From: Robertmurraya sp047302285
Lineage (GTDB): Bacteria; Bacillota; Bacilli; Bacillales; Cytobacillaceae
NCBI RefSeq assembly: GCF_047302285.1
Contig: NZ_CP154845.1
Coordinates: forward strand, 4,526,001 to 4,590,000
Direction: 5' to 3'
Length of the DNA: 64,000 nt
The notes below the pieces were generated by a model. That model was not told the DNA's origin and made no database searches. It was given only the letters and a program-made list of their open reading frames with translations. Every line of letters starts with the position of its first letter. Positions within the stretch are counted from its first letter, which is position 1. Position numbers and translations under genes: made by a program. Shown here one piece after another: positions 41,151-51,674 of this stretch.

Positions 41151-42311
41151 TTAATGTAGAATGCCGTTCTTCAAGCCAACCTGTTTTCCCGCTTTAACAT
41201 ATACTCTAGGCACTCGATTAGAAATCATGCAAGAAATTTCATAATTAATCGTTTCAAGCTTTTCTGCAATCTCATCGATGGATATCGTTTCTCCTCGATC
41301 CAACCCAATTAATGTAACAGTTGTTCCAACAGGAAACGCATTAGGAAGTTTTATCATACACTGATCCATGCATATTCTGCCCACTATCGGCACTCTCATA
41401 CCATCAATTATCACTTCTTGTCCTTGCAATTTTCGTAACCAACCATCAGCATACCCAATCGGAAGAGTACCGATCCATTCTTCCTCTGTCGCTTCATAGG
41501 TTCCCCCGTAGCTAACCCGATCACCACGGTGAAGCTTTTTCACATGGACAAGCTTTGTTCGTAATGAAAAGGCTGGCTTAAGTGAAAAAGGAAGCTCATC
41601 CTTGATTACAGGTGAAGGCGACAAGCCGTACATCGCGATTCCAAAACGAATGCCATTAAAATAAGGTGCGATACTTCTTAGAGCTGCTGCACTATTGCTA
41701 ACATGAATCATTCTCGGCTTTGTTTGAAAGACACCAAGTAACTCTTCAAAACGTTGCAATTGAATTTTGAAATAATGTAAGTCTAAACTATCAGCTGTCG
41801 CAAAATGGGTAAAAACCCCTTCCAATTGAATTCTGCTATCCTCCATAATAAGAGCCTCAATGTTCTGAAGCGTGGATTCTTCTCGGATACCAATTCGCCC
41901 CATTCCTGTATCCAGCTTGAGATGAAGGGTGATCGTGACGTTTTCGTCCAAACGTTCTTTTGCCTCTCGAACCCACTCCTCTTGAAAAACCGTCAACGTA
42001 ATATTGTTTTTGCCAGCGATATTAATATATTCAGCCTTTGTTGCCCCTAATACTAAAATCGGAGCTTCAATCCCTTTTTTTCTTAATGCCAATGCTTCAT
42101 CTAAAAAAGCAACCGCTAAATATGAAGCACCGCCTTCAATCGCTGCTTTTGCTACCTGCACATCTCCATGGCCATAGCCATTCGCTTTGACTACCGCCAC
42201 TAAGTCAACTTCCTGCGGGAGTATAGATTTCATTCGCTTCACGTTTTCTTTTATACAATCTAAATCAACTTCAACCCATGTATCTCGAAAAAATTGATTC
42301 TGACTTTCCAT
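41151..42311 (-). CDS. alr: alanine racemase
   Basis: Alr makes D-alanine for peptidoglycan. The ATG at 42311 (GAAGGAAGTGG upstream) gives 386 residues; the longer frame lacks a site. The PLP lysine is in [12 protein letters not shown] near residue 42. RIGIR, the substrate-binding [10 protein letters not shown], and [11 protein letters not shown] follow. The C-terminal beta domain has the catalytic Tyr in [10 protein letters not shown] and [11 protein letters not shown]. It precedes mazEF, as in B. subtilis. Confidence 0.97.
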   Translation of the reverse strand: MESQNQFFRDTWVEVDLDCIKENVKRMKSILPQEVDLVAVVKANGYGHGDVQVAKAAIEGGASYLAVAFLDEALALRKKGIEAPILVLGATKAEYINIAGKNNITLTVFQEEWVREAKERLDENVTITLHLKLDTGMGRIGIREESTLQNIEALIMEDSRIQLEGVFTHFATADSLDLHYFKIQLQRFEELLGVFQTKPRMIHVSNSAAALRSIAPYFNGIRFGIAMYGLSPSPVIKDELPFSLKPAFSLRTKLVHVKKLHRGDRVSYGGTYEATEEEWIGTLPIGYADGWLRKLQGQEVIIDGMRVPIVGRICMDQCMIKLPNAFPVGTTVTLIGLDRGETISIDEIAEKLETINYEISCMISNRVPRVYVKAGKQVGLKNGILH

Positions 42312-42384
42312 CTGTTCCACTTCCTTCGATTCTCCGTACAAGCTATAAAACAAATTATCAAACTGGAAGGGAAGATTGTCAAAT

Positions 42385-42418
42385 CAAAAAAGACTCTTCA
42401 TCGAAGAAGAGCCTCTTT
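42385..42418 (-). terminator. terminator after the ydcC-type lipoprotein gene
   Basis: On the minus strand GGCTCTTC / GAAGAGTC with a 6-nt loop is followed by TTTTTTG. Confidence 0.75.
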
Positions 42419-42428
42419 CAAGTTTCCT

Positions 42429-43448
42429 TTATTTCACCATGTCACCTTGAACTTCAACAGAGCGGGCAAGCATTAGCATTTCTTCCTCTGTTAAGTCTTT
42501 AGACGCAATCGTATAATCGACACCTTGGTAGGTCCATGATAATGAGTTTGAGGACATTGCTCCAATGGTGAAACCTAAATCGGTCGGTTCTCCACTCACG
42601 GTTGTCGCCGCCATTGTTGTAGGAACAACTGTTGCTTTTTCTTGAATGAGGGTAAAGGATTTTTCCCCATCATATGTTAGGATAACCCGTTTTCCGTTTT
42701 CTGTTTCCATTGGTTTTTCTTCAATAAGTTCTACATCTGGAAGTTCAGCTGTAGGATATTTCACCGTAAATTCTTGATCCCCAAGATCCGCCATTACTGG
42801 TACTTCTATTTGCGCCCCGGTCATATTCTTCGCCATATCAAAGTCCTTTTTCTCAAAGGTCGCATTAAAATCAGCGTCAGAGAATTCCACTGTGACAAGT
42901 GCTTTACGATCAGTATCCATCACTTTCACCGATACAGGAGTTAAATCCTTTTTATCTAGGGTAATTTCCTGAAGCGGAAGCATCTTATTGTTTTGGTAAC
43001 GGGTTTTGGTTTCAAAGACATAATGCTCTTTTGTTGCAGTGAATTTTGCTTCCTTGTCCTCAATAATATCCTCAATTAGTGACTCATATAAATAGGCTTG
43101 GCTGCTATTTTCTGGCCAATCACTCTGGAAGCGGAAGCTCTTATTAAGTGCCGGTGTTAATACAAAGACGCCATCATCATTACGAAGAATCATTTGACTT
43201 TGATCCTTTTGAGCATTTTTTAAATCTACGCGATAGTAGGTAGGTTCCTTATGCCAAATTTCCACATCATAGCTTTGAGGCTCAGTCCCCATTTGCAAAG
43301 TCATTTTTGCCTTAACCTTGTACCCTTTTAATTGTTGAAGCTTGCCATTCAGATCCTTTACAACATCCTCCTGTGATTTCGTACCACAGGCAGATAATAC
43401 TAGCATTGCCATCAGCCCAGCGAGAAGCAGTACAACCCATTTCTTCAT
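42429..43448 (-). CDS. ydcC: LolA-like sporulation lipoprotein (YdcC)
   Basis: This 339-residue lipoprotein has a signal peptide (MKKWVVLLLAGLMAMLVL) and lipobox LSAC, so Cys21 is lipid-modified after cleavage. The mature part begins with EDVVKDLNGKLQQLKGYKVK and is a LolA/LppX-like beta fold, with a C-terminal DUF4367-like half (SLSWTYQGVDYTIASKDLTE). B. subtilis YdcC is in the same place and is known as a sporulation protein. It is probably a membrane-anchored carrier or scaffold; the ligand is unknown. Confidence 0.88.
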   Translation of the reverse strand: MKKWVVLLLAGLMAMLVLSACGTKSQEDVVKDLNGKLQQLKGYKVKAKMTLQMGTEPQSYDVEIWHKEPTYYRVDLKNAQKDQSQMILRNDDGVFVLTPALNKSFRFQSDWPENSSQAYLYESLIEDIIEDKEAKFTATKEHYVFETKTRYQNNKMLPLQEITLDKKDLTPVSVKVMDTDRKALVTVEFSDADFNATFEKKDFDMAKNMTGAQIEVPVMADLGDQEFTVKYPTAELPDVELIEEKPMETENGKRVILTYDGEKSFTLIQEKATVVPTTMAATTVSGEPTDLGFTIGAMSSNSLSWTYQGVDYTIASKDLTEEEMLMLARSVEVQGDMVK

Positions 43449-43611
43449 CCTTTCAACCCCTTTGTCTCATTTAAGCGTAGTTAGCTTCAGTGTTTGGAGA
43501 GAAAAAGACAGGCATTTGACATGGTAATGTTCTCGCCTACTTGTCTCCCCTATCGCACTATGAATATATGAGACAACCTCCGGGAATATGACGAGCCTTA
43601 TGCGATGGACA

Positions 43612-43965
43612 TTATTTTTTTTCGATCACGACCTGAGCAACTGCATACTCTTCACTATGCGAAATAGACAAATGAACCCCTTCACTAACAGGTTTTTGAA
43701 TGATTGGCTTGCCTTTTACATCGGTAGCCACTTCAATATCAAGAAAGGATAAATTTTCACCAATTCCTGAACCAACTGCTTTTGAAAAAGCTTCCTTCGC
43801 CGCAAACCTTCCTGCTAAAAATTCAATCTTGCGTTTTCCTTCGAGCATATCGTAGCGTTCTTTTTCCACCGATGTTAAGATACGCTCAGAAAACCGTGGC
43901 TGCCTTTCGATAATTTTCCCAATCCTCTTTAATTCCACAATATCGATCCCAATTCCCGTAATCAT
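43612..43965 (-). CDS. acpS: holo-[acyl-carrier-protein] synthase
   Basis: AcpS transfers 4'-phosphopantetheine from CoA to acyl carrier protein. The ATG at 43965 (AGAAGGAAGATG upstream) gives 117 residues, the normal length. MITGIGIDIVELKRI holds the Mg-binding Asp. The second motif is FLAGRFAAKEAFSKAVGSGI with the catalytic Glu. LSISHSEEYAVAQVVIEK ends the fold. Confidence 0.97.
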   Translation of the reverse strand: MITGIGIDIVELKRIGKIIERQPRFSERILTSVEKERYDMLEGKRKIEFLAGRFAAKEAFSKAVGSGIGENLSFLDIEVATDVKGKPIIQKPVSEGVHLSISHSEEYAVAQVVIEKK

Positions 43966-44124
43966 AAACATCTTCCTTCTCATTTTTCTATCTGGACAAA
44001 CATAAAATGGTTGTGACTATGTAAATCTTTTTTTCAAAAAGGAGCATGCATCAAGCTCGATCTTGGATAATCGCTTATAATGGATGTACATCCTCAAATT
44101 TTTCCTAACTAAGGAGGTTTTACT

Positions 44125-44853
44125 TTGTTTGTTCGAACGGAAAGCTTTAAAGAGTTTCTCCGCTTCTATCCCGTCGTTTCTTTTATTATCTTTTTACACA
44201 TCCTAATATTCGTGCTCGTTTCCATTCCTTCCATCTTTCCTTCTGCATGGATTTTTGAAAGCATGATGGGAGTGAATTTGTATATTGTTCAAGGAGAATA
44301 TTGGCGTTTAGTCACTCCTATTTTTGTTCATAGCGGCATTACTCATATGTTATTTAACAGCTTTTCACTTGTTCTGTTCGGTCCTGGTTTAGAAAGAATT
44401 CTCGGAAAGTCTCGCTTCATCCTTCTTTATTTAGCGACAGGCGTATTAGCCAATGTGGCAACGCTCATCTTGAAGCCCCTTACTTACACACATGTTGGTT
44501 CAAGCGGTGCCATATTCGGGTTATTCGGTATTTATCTGGCCATCGTTTTCTTAAGAAAAGACATGATGTCTCGGGAAAATTCTCAGGTGATTTTGACGAT
44601 TGCTGTAATTGGAGTCATTATGACCTTTCTTCAACCGAATATCAATATTACTGCCCATCTCTTCGGATTACTAACAGGCTTTATTTTAGGAGCCATTCAA
44701 ATCGGAAGAATCAAAGCCTTGACGGAATCAATTCGAAATATCTCTTTTCGCCGTCCTAACTATTCATCAGGCAGGCCACAATTCAATTCGAAACACCTAA
44801 TATGGCTTGCGATTGCTTTACTTGCGATTCTGGGGTTGTTAGGAAGATTTTAA
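44125..44853 (+). CDS. rhomboid family intramembrane serine protease
   Basis: This 242-residue protein has six predicted helices. Rhomboid motifs in order are HSGITHMLFNSFSL (HxxxN in helix 2), the catalytic serine in HVGSSGAIFGLFG (GxSG, helix 4), and the catalytic His in NINITAHLFGLLTGFILG (helix 6). The start is TTG 7 bases after AAGGAGG. B. subtilis YdcA is in the same place. It is transcribed opposite to its neighbours. Confidence 0.93.
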   Translation: MFVRTESFKEFLRFYPVVSFIIFLHILIFVLVSIPSIFPSAWIFESMMGVNLYIVQGEYWRLVTPIFVHSGITHMLFNSFSLVLFGPGLERILGKSRFILLYLATGVLANVATLILKPLTYTHVGSSGAIFGLFGIYLAIVFLRKDMMSRENSQVILTIAVIGVIMTFLQPNINITAHLFGLLTGFILGAIQIGRIKALTESIRNISFRRPNYSSGRPQFNSKHLIWLAIALLAILGLLGRF

Positions 44854-44854
44854 G

Positions 44855-44887
44855 AAAAAAGCGCCTATTTTATTCGGCGCTTTTTTC
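44855..44887. terminator. bidirectional terminator, rhomboid/ydbT
   Basis: AAAAAAGCGCC / GGCGCTTTTTT encloses an 11-nt loop and lies between the convergent genes, overlapping the end of ydbT. Confidence 0.88.
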
Positions 44888-46315
44888 ATCCCGTGAATAC
44901 CAATGATAAATCGATAATACATCTTCTTCCTCGAGATCAACTACCCTACCTCCAGCTCCAGCAAATCCAGACATGATTGTGGCATCAACGGAAGCCAAAT
45001 CTGTCTTTTTCTGAAAAAAACTTTCCTTCATCGATAACGACTGAATTTTATTTTTCTGCATGAGGACGGTATTTTTCACGATCGTTCGAAAGGATAGCTT
45101 CAATTGGTTGCCTTCCTGCTTCCAACCAGCATCCCGGTAACATAAATAAGCCCATCCTGCAAAAATCGGGAATAGTAATAACGTCAAAAACCCCCATAAT
45201 TGGAAGAAGAAAAGAAAAATAACGAGAATCGGAACGACAATAATGGTCCCTCTAAATAAATATCTTTTGAGCGCTCTTTTAGGAGCTGGCGTCATCTCAT
45301 CCGTAAAGATATAACCCGGTATATTACTTTCAATGATGTCACGTATGCGGTTCTTTTTTATAAAAGGAAGAATGTTTGCTGAAGCTCCATCTTTATCTCC
45401 TACAGAACCTCCTGCACTCTCTATAAACACACTGGCATAGCCTAATGGCTGCCTAATCAAGTTTTCACTAATTCGAATGCCTTGGATGCGTTTAAGCGGG
45501 ATCGTCAATTGTCTTTTCTCTAACAGTCCCCTTGTCACAATTAAATCATCATCCACTTTTTTTAACGTAAAATTCCCATATTTCAATAACATCCCCAATA
45601 CCGCAACAAGCCAAGCAAGAACGAAACCGATAAAAACAAGAATACTTACCAAAACAACTCCATTTGAAATGATTTCTTCTATCTCATGGAAAACCGTTTC
45701 ATAGGGAATCAGCTCTTCAAACTGAACAACAAATGCAAAAACTGCTGAAATAACTACTCCTACCCCACCTGATGTTGAAGCTAGCAAAAGCAATTCCTTC
45801 ATACTGATTTTATAAATGATTTCTTCTTTTTGCTCCGGTAGTTCTTCAGTTTCCAAGTTGCGCCCACTTGCTCGATTTTTTTGGAGAATATCTTGAATCT
45901 GACCTGCCGCTTCTTTTGTGATCGCTGTTAATACTGCTTCAGCCTCAAGTCCACTTGAACCTGCTGTTTCCACCTTTACTTTTACAAGGCCAAAGGGACG
46001 ATGGATAATCCCTTCTGATAAATCTAAGCTTTGAATCCGTTCAAAAGGAATGTATCGTTTATTCCGCACGAATAGTCCATGTTCTATTCGGAGTTCACCC
46101 TCTTCGATTCTATATGTATAACGAAACCAACTGATGATTCCGGAAACAATGATTAGTAGAACAACAGCTCCTCCAATCAGAAATGGGATCATTTCAAAAC
46201 TTAACCCCTTGCTACCAAATACAACAAAAAGCAGGAAAGGGATAATTAATTCTTTAAGAATTTTAAGGATATTTAAAATGGCCGCAATCGGATGAAGTCG
46301 TTTTGGTTCAGACAT
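44870..46315 (-). CDS. ydbT: bPH2 (DUF304) membrane protein YdbT
   Basis: The ATG at 46315 overlaps the end of ydbS and gives 481 residues. Three PH-like (bPH2/DUF304) repeats are interleaved with membrane helices: FERIQSLDLSEGIIHRPFGL, IPLKRIQGIRISENLIRQPL, and a third near MQKNKIQSLSMKESFFQKKT. Each has the conserved Q-S/G pattern after the R/K-I. YdbS and YdbT of B. subtilis give resistance to other strains' antimicrobial peptides, which suggests a role at the membrane surface. Confidence 0.9.
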   Translation of the reverse strand: MSEPKRLHPIAAILNILKILKELIIPFLLFVVFGSKGLSFEMIPFLIGGAVVLLIIVSGIISWFRYTYRIEEGELRIEHGLFVRNKRYIPFERIQSLDLSEGIIHRPFGLVKVKVETAGSSGLEAEAVLTAITKEAAGQIQDILQKNRASGRNLETEELPEQKEEIIYKISMKELLLLASTSGGVGVVISAVFAFVVQFEELIPYETVFHEIEEIISNGVVLVSILVFIGFVLAWLVAVLGMLLKYGNFTLKKVDDDLIVTRGLLEKRQLTIPLKRIQGIRISENLIRQPLGYASVFIESAGGSVGDKDGASANILPFIKKNRIRDIIESNIPGYIFTDEMTPAPKRALKRYLFRGTIIVVPILVIFLFFFQLWGFLTLLLFPIFAGWAYLCYRDAGWKQEGNQLKLSFRTIVKNTVLMQKNKIQSLSMKESFFQKKTDLASVDATIMSGFAGAGGRVVDLEEEDVLSIYHWYSRDEKSAE

Positions 46316-46787
46316 CCTCATCAGCCACCCTTGCAAGTCTAGAAATGAACACTCTTAATTCCTCAGCCTCTTCTAATTCTAAGGCAGGGATTTCATGAGT
46401 GGTTGCAGCTGTCGATATATTCACCGTCGCTAACTTATACTTTCTTAAAATTGGACCCTGCTGCGTATCGACGTGCTGAACACGAATCATCGGCACCAAT
46501 GTTCTGCGAACGATAATAATCCCCTGCTGGAGTTCAATCTCCTGTTCTCTTACTTCATATCGCCAACGCTTCCATCTTAAAGTCGGAAACATAAAGATGA
46601 TTAAATAGGAAAAAATTAGAAATATAAATACTGCGATAGCAATGATCCACTTCGGCCAATCGAAACTAATCGTTAAACCTGTAATTCCTCCACATAGCAA
46701 TAACATAAAGAAACTGTAGATAGCTCCTGTTATTCGCCATACAGGTAATGCACGCTCTGAAATTCTTTTTTGCGGTTGTAATAGCAT
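46308..46787 (-). CDS. ydbS: bPH2 (DUF304) membrane protein YdbS
   Basis: This 159-residue protein has two hydrophobic helices (about residues 17-40 and 46-67), followed by one bPH2 domain: WRYEVREQEIELQQGIIIVR, then RTLVPMIRVQHVDTQQGPIL. It overlaps ydbT by 8 bp, so the two make one complex or unit. Upstream is the repeat array at 47001-47133. Confidence 0.9.
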   Translation of the reverse strand: MLLQPQKRISERALPVWRITGAIYSFFMLLLCGGITGLTISFDWPKWIIAIAVFIFLIFSYLIIFMFPTLRWKRWRYEVREQEIELQQGIIIVRRTLVPMIRVQHVDTQQGPILRKYKLATVNISTAATTHEIPALELEEAEELRVFISRLARVADEDV

Positions 46788-47000
46788 TAAGCGCTCCTCC
46801 TAAAAACAAAAATACAATAAGTCCATTTTCACCATGTTGCGTTCGTAGCAACCTTCTATTTTACGAAAACTTTTGGAGATTAGTTTCAAATTCTATCTCA
46901 ATTTCTAAAATTATCAGCTGATTTTATTAATTCACACCAAAATCATAGAATTTAGGCTCTATCGTGCAGAAATTTTGAATGTATAACAAAGCTGTTTCTA

Positions 47001-47133
47001 AATATATCGGTCTAAATTTTGATATATCGGTCTTTATCGAAATATATCGGTCTAAATTTTGATATATCGGTCTTTATCGAAATATATCGGTCTAAAAAAC
47101 AATATATCGGTCAAACCGAGTACTTTATCGGTC
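47001..47133. repeat. 20-bp phased TATCGGTC repeats
   Basis: Six copies of ATATATCGGTC start every 20 bp at 47002, 47022, 47042, 47062, 47082 and 47102, and a seventh (TTTATCGGTC) at about 47123. The spacers alternate TAAATTTTG and TTTATCGAA, making a 40-bp higher-order unit repeated 2.5 times. The array is non-coding and lies about 215-350 bp upstream of ydbS. Confidence 0.9.
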
Positions 47134-47167
47134 TTACTCCATTTTAACAGATTCAACAAGCATATAA

Positions 47168-47193
47168 GAAAAAGAGCACATCACTGTGCTCTC
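47168..47193 (-). terminator. cshA terminator
   Basis: On the minus strand AGAGCACA / TGTGCTCT with a 4-nt loop is followed by TTTTCTTAT. Confidence 0.85.
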
Positions 47194-47199
47194 CCCTTC

Positions 47200-48690
47200 T
47201 TACTTATAGCTATTTGATCTTGATTTATTATTATTGTTGCTTTGACGTCTTCCGCCTTGACCCTGACCTTGGCCTTGTCTTGGCTTGTAAGATCCTCTCT
47301 TACGGTCGCGAGAATCAAACTTACCACCGCCACGTCTATCACTACCACCAGAACGCTTCTCTCTCTTATTCGGAAGCGGCTTTTCTTCTGTAAGTTTAAC
47401 AGGAGTTGTATCTGGCTCTTTTGTTAGCATCTTTAACACTGCTGCCACAACGGTTGTTGCATCCTGCTGTTCTAATAATTCCTCAGCAGCTTGCTTGTAA
47501 AATTGAAGATTATTGGCATCGATGGATTGAAGGATTTTCTCCAATACAGCTTTTTGCTGTCCTTCTAAAGCCTCATCTAATGTTGGTGGTTTCATCTTAT
47601 CCATTTTTCTCTTCGTTGTTCTTTCCACAACGCCCAAGTAAGATTTTTCACGAGGCGTGATGAACGTCATCGCTACCCCTTCCTTACCTGCACGGCCAGT
47701 ACGGCCAATACGGTGAACATAACTTTCAGGATCTTGTGGAATATCAAAGTTATATACATGTGTTACGCCAGAAATATCCAAGCCACGTGCTGCCACATCG
47801 GTAGCGACTAACACATCAATGGAACCTTCCTTAAACTTGCGAAGAACGGATAAACGTTTTGCTTGGCTTAAGTCACCATGAATTCCTTCAGCCATATATC
47901 CACGAAGGTTTAAAGCTTCTGATAATTCATCAACCCTTCTCTTCGTACGACCAAAGACAATTGCTAACTCTGGTGTTTGAATATCAAGAAGTCTTGTAAG
48001 GATGTCAAATTTACTCTTTTCTTGAACTTCGATATAATACTGCTCAATTAATGGAACCGTCATTTCTTTCGTTTTAACACGTACGATTTGCGGGTCCTTC
48101 ATGAACTTTTCAGCCATTCTTTGAATTGGAGCTGGCATTGTTGCTGAGAACAACAATGTTTGACGCTCTTCAGGAGTTTTTGAAAGAATCGCTTCAATAT
48201 CTTCAATGAAGCCCATATTTAACATTTCATCCGCTTCGTCAAGAACAACAGTATGAATGTTTTCTAAACGAATTGTTTTACGATTAATATGGTCTAAAAT
48301 ACGTCCTGGAGTTCCGACAATAATTTGTGGATGATTCTTTAACGCTCTGATTTGGCGATTAATATCTTGACCACCATAGATAGCAAGAACTCTCGCTCTT
48401 TTTCCGTATCCAATCTTATAGAGCTCTTCTGATACCTGAACAGCTAATTCACGAGTCGGAGCAATAACAATTCCTTGAATTACATTCGATTCTGTATCAA
48501 TTTTATCAATCAAAGGAATACCAAATGCAGCTGTTTTCCCTGTACCTGTCTGTGCCTGCCCGATTAAATCCTTATTTTCTAAGCTCAATGGAATCGTTTC
48601 TGTCTGAACTGGAGTTGCCTCCTCAAATCCCATTCTCTTTAATGATTTCATCGTTGCCGAGCTAATACCTAAATCTTCAAACTTCGTCAA
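47200..48690 (-). CDS. cshA: DEAD-box RNA helicase CshA
   Basis: CshA is the main cold-shock and RNA-degradosome DEAD-box helicase. The 496-residue protein starts at TTG. It shows the Q motif ([20 protein letters not shown]), [49 protein letters not shown], and [10 protein letters not shown]. The C-terminal tail is basic and rich in Arg/Gly/Gln/Asn ([16 protein letters not shown]), typical of RNA-binding and degradosome contacts. Confidence 0.96.
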   Translation of the reverse strand: MTKFEDLGISSATMKSLKRMGFEEATPVQTETIPLSLENKDLIGQAQTGTGKTAAFGIPLIDKIDTESNVIQGIVIAPTRELAVQVSEELYKIGYGKRARVLAIYGGQDINRQIRALKNHPQIIVGTPGRILDHINRKTIRLENIHTVVLDEADEMLNMGFIEDIEAILSKTPEERQTLLFSATMPAPIQRMAEKFMKDPQIVRVKTKEMTVPLIEQYYIEVQEKSKFDILTRLLDIQTPELAIVFGRTKRRVDELSEALNLRGYMAEGIHGDLSQAKRLSVLRKFKEGSIDVLVATDVAARGLDISGVTHVYNFDIPQDPESYVHRIGRTGRAGKEGVAMTFITPREKSYLGVVERTTKRKMDKMKPPTLDEALEGQQKAVLEKILQSIDANNLQFYKQAAEELLEQQDATTVVAAVLKMLTKEPDTTPVKLTEEKPLPNKREKRSGGSDRRGGGKFDSRDRKRGSYKPRQGQGQGQGGRRQSNNNNKSRSNSYK

Positions 48691-49331
48691 TGTTTTTCAT
48701 TCTCCTTCTTCTTTAGAAAACTGCGTAGCGCCTTCAAACTATTCTAACATCCTTCACGATAATTAGAAAAAATCAATCAGTCATCCAACTAACCGAGAGA
48801 AGTAGGGAATTTGCGATGGGATGGCATGCTTCCCCCGAGAAGAGAATCTACATAATAATCCGCATGTAGACTTTCCAATGTCTCTCTTAAATATTTTATC
48901 GAGATTCCAACCTGTTATCTAAATTCATTTAGAAACCAAAGTGGAGCTAACAGTTTTCTTATATTGTAATTTTTATTTCTGAATCCTTTTCTTCATACAT
49001 GTGAGGGAAAAACAAACATTTATGCAACAGTTTTTCCATCTGCTTATACTACGAAAGGGACTCTTTAAAAATAACATCCCGTTCTTATCTTTCACCAATC
49101 GAAAAAATCTTATTTCAAGAATCTCTATAATCGCAAGACTAGAAATAATATCCCTCTTTTGCCATTGGGTTTATTCAAACAAACCTGCTCTAAAGTGAAA
49201 AAAAGACATTCTCCAGTTGGAGTATGTCCGAAATGAAATTCTCGTTGACACTTTGAATTAAGTTTATCACTTTAAAGAGTTGAATGCAATGCAAGGGAGC
49301 GATAGTACACGAATATTTTTAATTCGAGAGG
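48691..49331. other. 640-bp intergenic region
   Basis: No gene is supported. A 65-codon frame near 49001 looks random. The region holds the esterase terminator on its left part and probably the cshA promoter on the opposite side. CshA homologues often have long 5' leaders, so a regulated untranslated leader is possible, but no structure was recognised. Confidence 0.4.
49198..49230 (-). terminator. esterase gene terminator
   Basis: On the minus strand GACATACTCC / GGAGAATGTC with a 4-nt loop and one mismatched position is followed by TTTTTTT, about 100 bp after the esterase stop. Confidence 0.75.
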
Positions 49332-50033
49332 TTAGTATCCCTCTAAAAAATCAACAATTTCACAGAAAAGCTTATCTCTTTCGTTGCAGTGACAAATAAG
49401 ATGCTTCGATTCCTTAAGGAAAATCAACTTCTTTTCTGGAGCAGCAATGTTTTCGTATAAGTATTGCGCACTCCTTGGCGGAACAACACCATCACTTTCC
49501 CCTTGTGCGATTAAAGTTGGAATTGTCACTCGATTGATCAATGGTTTAATGCTTGCTACAAGCTTCCTAAATTGAAGTGTGGCTGCGATCGGTGTTTCCT
49601 TTACCTTTCGCGTATAGCGAATGAACAGCTCATTCTCTTTTAAGCGCCCTTTTAAAGTATCTTTAAACATATCAGCTACGTCCACCATTAATTGCTTCGG
49701 ATTCACATAATATGCCGCTGCACTGAGGAGGATTAATTTATCGATTGGATAGTGAACCGCTAAATAGCTTGCGATTAACCCCCCCATCGAGAAACCAATC
49801 ACATATACCGTATCACACGTTGTTAAAAGGTTTTTTAACTCCTGCTCTGCATGCTCAATCCATTGATTATAGCTTATCCCCTTGAGTGTTAGATGCTCAC
49901 CATGTCCCGGAAGAGTGGGAACCACAATATTCCAATCCGTATGTTTCTTAAAATGATGAACAAGAGGTTCTACCTCGGTAGGATTACCTGTGAATCCATG
50001 TATACATAAGCAGCCAATCAAGTCAAACACCAC
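49332..50033 (-). CDS. alpha/beta-hydrolase carboxylesterase
   Basis: This protein of up to 233 residues resembles Est30-type carboxylesterases. CIHGFTGNPTEVEPL is the oxyanion region, GFSMGGLIA carries the nucleophilic Ser, GESDGVVPP the Asp, and ESKHLICHCNERDK the His. The annotated start is GTG; a TTG four codons later has better spacing from GAGGTGG. There is no signal peptide, so it is cytosolic. The natural ester substrate is unknown. Confidence 0.88.
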   Translation of the reverse strand: MVFDLIGCLCIHGFTGNPTEVEPLVHHFKKHTDWNIVVPTLPGHGEHLTLKGISYNQWIEHAEQELKNLLTTCDTVYVIGFSMGGLIASYLAVHYPIDKLILLSAAAYYVNPKQLMVDVADMFKDTLKGRLKENELFIRYTRKVKETPIAATLQFRKLVASIKPLINRVTIPTLIAQGESDGVVPPRSAQYLYENIAAPEKKLIFLKESKHLICHCNERDKLFCEIVDFLEGY

Positions 50034-50146
50034 CTCATTCTTAAAGTGTCGCTCAAAATGGGGATCTACCTATATTTTACACCTTATTCAAGGATTGATA
50101 CTAGTGATACACTTTTCCAATACTTTTTCTGTTAACAAGGTGAAAT

Positions 50147-51514
50147 TCAGCTTTGAAATTTATCCGTCAAATCTGTATTCAGATAGCTTAATTGCTCTGC
50201 CATTTCCGCAATTTGATAGGAGGCTCCTGCTATTTCATCAAATGTCTTTTTAAACTCACGAATGAACCTACTGAAATGATGAATCCGTCCATCATTTGTT
50301 TTGACATTATCCACCGATTCTTCAAGCAATTGAATAATACTCCGATTCATCTCTCGAAAAAGGCTCGCTTCCTCTGCAATTTGTGAAAAACTGTATTCAA
50401 ACTTATCAATCGTCTCCTGAACCGCACCAATTTGACCCTGGATATGATCCAGCGCTTGCTCCGTTTGGCTCGCTAGCTTTCTTACCTCTTGGGCCACAAT
50501 AGAGAAGCCCTTCCCATGCTCGCCAGCTCTTGCCGCTTCAATTCCTGCATTCAAAGACAAGATATTCGTTTGATTCGATATCCCCCGAATCGTTTTCACA
50601 ATCTGGCCAATGTTTTTTTGACTAACACTCATTTCCTCTGTGAGTGCTTTCGTTCTCTCAATTAGATCTACTACCTTGTCGACCTTCGTTAATGCTTCAG
50701 ACACATTCTCTTTTCCTCGGTCAACGGTTGCTATCATCACCTTTGACGATGCTGTTATACTCTCGATTTCCGATAGCATTTCCTTGACCAATTCTTCTTT
50801 GTCAGATATGGAGGATGTCGTTTCCTCCGCACTAGCTGCCAATGTTGTCGATGATTCATTTAAGCGACTTTGAAGTGCTTTAATTTCATTTAGTTTCATC
50901 ATCGAGGATGTGTAGGACTCAATATACGTTTGAATCCCTATTTGCATATCAAAAGAGCAAAGCCTTTGGAAAGATAAATAATACTTCATTACCTCTTCCC
51001 AAGTCTTTAACTCTTTAGTCAATATTTGAAGCATTTCATTTTGAATCAGTGTGTACGCACCAATATACCATTCTGGAAAAAGGCCAATTCGGTTATGAAC
51101 TTGACCTATAATTTTGCGGCGGCGAATATATTCTTCTCCGATTTCTCCAGAAACCATATCTAGTAGATATTGTGTTAATGTTTTCTTCAATTTTTCGATG
51201 GTTGAATATTTATTTATTATTCCCATTAAATTCGGCATGTCCTGAAGCTTGCCATAAAACGCGTCAACGATTGCCGGAGCATGTTTCTCAAGAATTGGTT
51301 TTAGGTAAACTAAGTTTTTCACATCTATTTCCGATAGCCCAACAAATTGTATTTGACTCCCCACACTCTGGCTCTTATGCAAATGAAACGGTTTTGAAAA
51401 ATGACTGGATTGATCTTCTTTTCCCTCCAAATGACTATCCAACTTTTCCTTTCCAAATAAACGAATTGCTCCAACCTGACTACCTAATAACCCTTTGAAT
51501 GGGCATCCACTCAT
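50147..51514 (-). CDS. hemAT: heme-based aerotaxis transducer HemAT
   Basis: HemAT is a soluble oxygen sensor for aerotaxis. The ATG at 51514 (AAGGAGGACGAAT upstream) gives 455 residues. The N-terminal globin-coupled domain (about residues 50-190) includes [14 protein letters not shown], and the heme-ligand His is in [18 protein letters not shown]. The C-terminal methyl-accepting signalling domain has the hairpin tip [20 protein letters not shown], then [18 protein letters not shown]. No transmembrane helices are present. It implies a motile organism. Confidence 0.94.
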   Translation of the reverse strand: MSGCPFKGLLGSQVGAIRLFGKEKLDSHLEGKEDQSSHFSKPFHLHKSQSVGSQIQFVGLSEIDVKNLVYLKPILEKHAPAIVDAFYGKLQDMPNLMGIINKYSTIEKLKKTLTQYLLDMVSGEIGEEYIRRRKIIGQVHNRIGLFPEWYIGAYTLIQNEMLQILTKELKTWEEVMKYYLSFQRLCSFDMQIGIQTYIESYTSSMMKLNEIKALQSRLNESSTTLAASAEETTSSISDKEELVKEMLSEIESITASSKVMIATVDRGKENVSEALTKVDKVVDLIERTKALTEEMSVSQKNIGQIVKTIRGISNQTNILSLNAGIEAARAGEHGKGFSIVAQEVRKLASQTEQALDHIQGQIGAVQETIDKFEYSFSQIAEEASLFREMNRSIIQLLEESVDNVKTNDGRIHHFSRFIREFKKTFDEIAGASYQIAEMAEQLSYLNTDLTDKFQS

Positions 51515-51631
51515 ATTCGTCCTCCTTACCTTATCGCACAACTAAAGTCCTATATTAAGTCAGTATATATGAACCCATCCATCGATATTGCAAGACATAT
51601 TACAATATTATGAATATTATTTAGAGGAACG

Positions 51632-51664
51632 AAAAAAAGAAACCCAACATAGTCAGGTTTCTTT
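51632..51664 (-). terminator. murF terminator
   Basis: On the minus strand AAAGAAACC / GGTTTCTTT with an 11-nt loop is followed by TTTTCG, just after murF. Confidence 0.75.
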
Positions 51665-51674
51665 CATCAGCCAC

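Larger units (their letters stand above)
46788..47199. other. intergenic region holding the repeat array and cshA terminator
   Basis: The spacer between ydbS and cshA is A/T-rich. Besides the phased repeats and the cshA terminator nothing is recognised. The ydbS promoter lies here. Confidence 0.5.

Noticed and set aside
46995..47140. TATCGGTC array as a CRISPR array
   Set aside because: The unit is 20 bp, spacers are only about 9 bp and are themselves repeated, and no cas genes are near.
49001..49198. 65-codon plus-strand frame between cshA and the esterase gene
   Set aside because: No ribosome-binding site and no protein-like composition.
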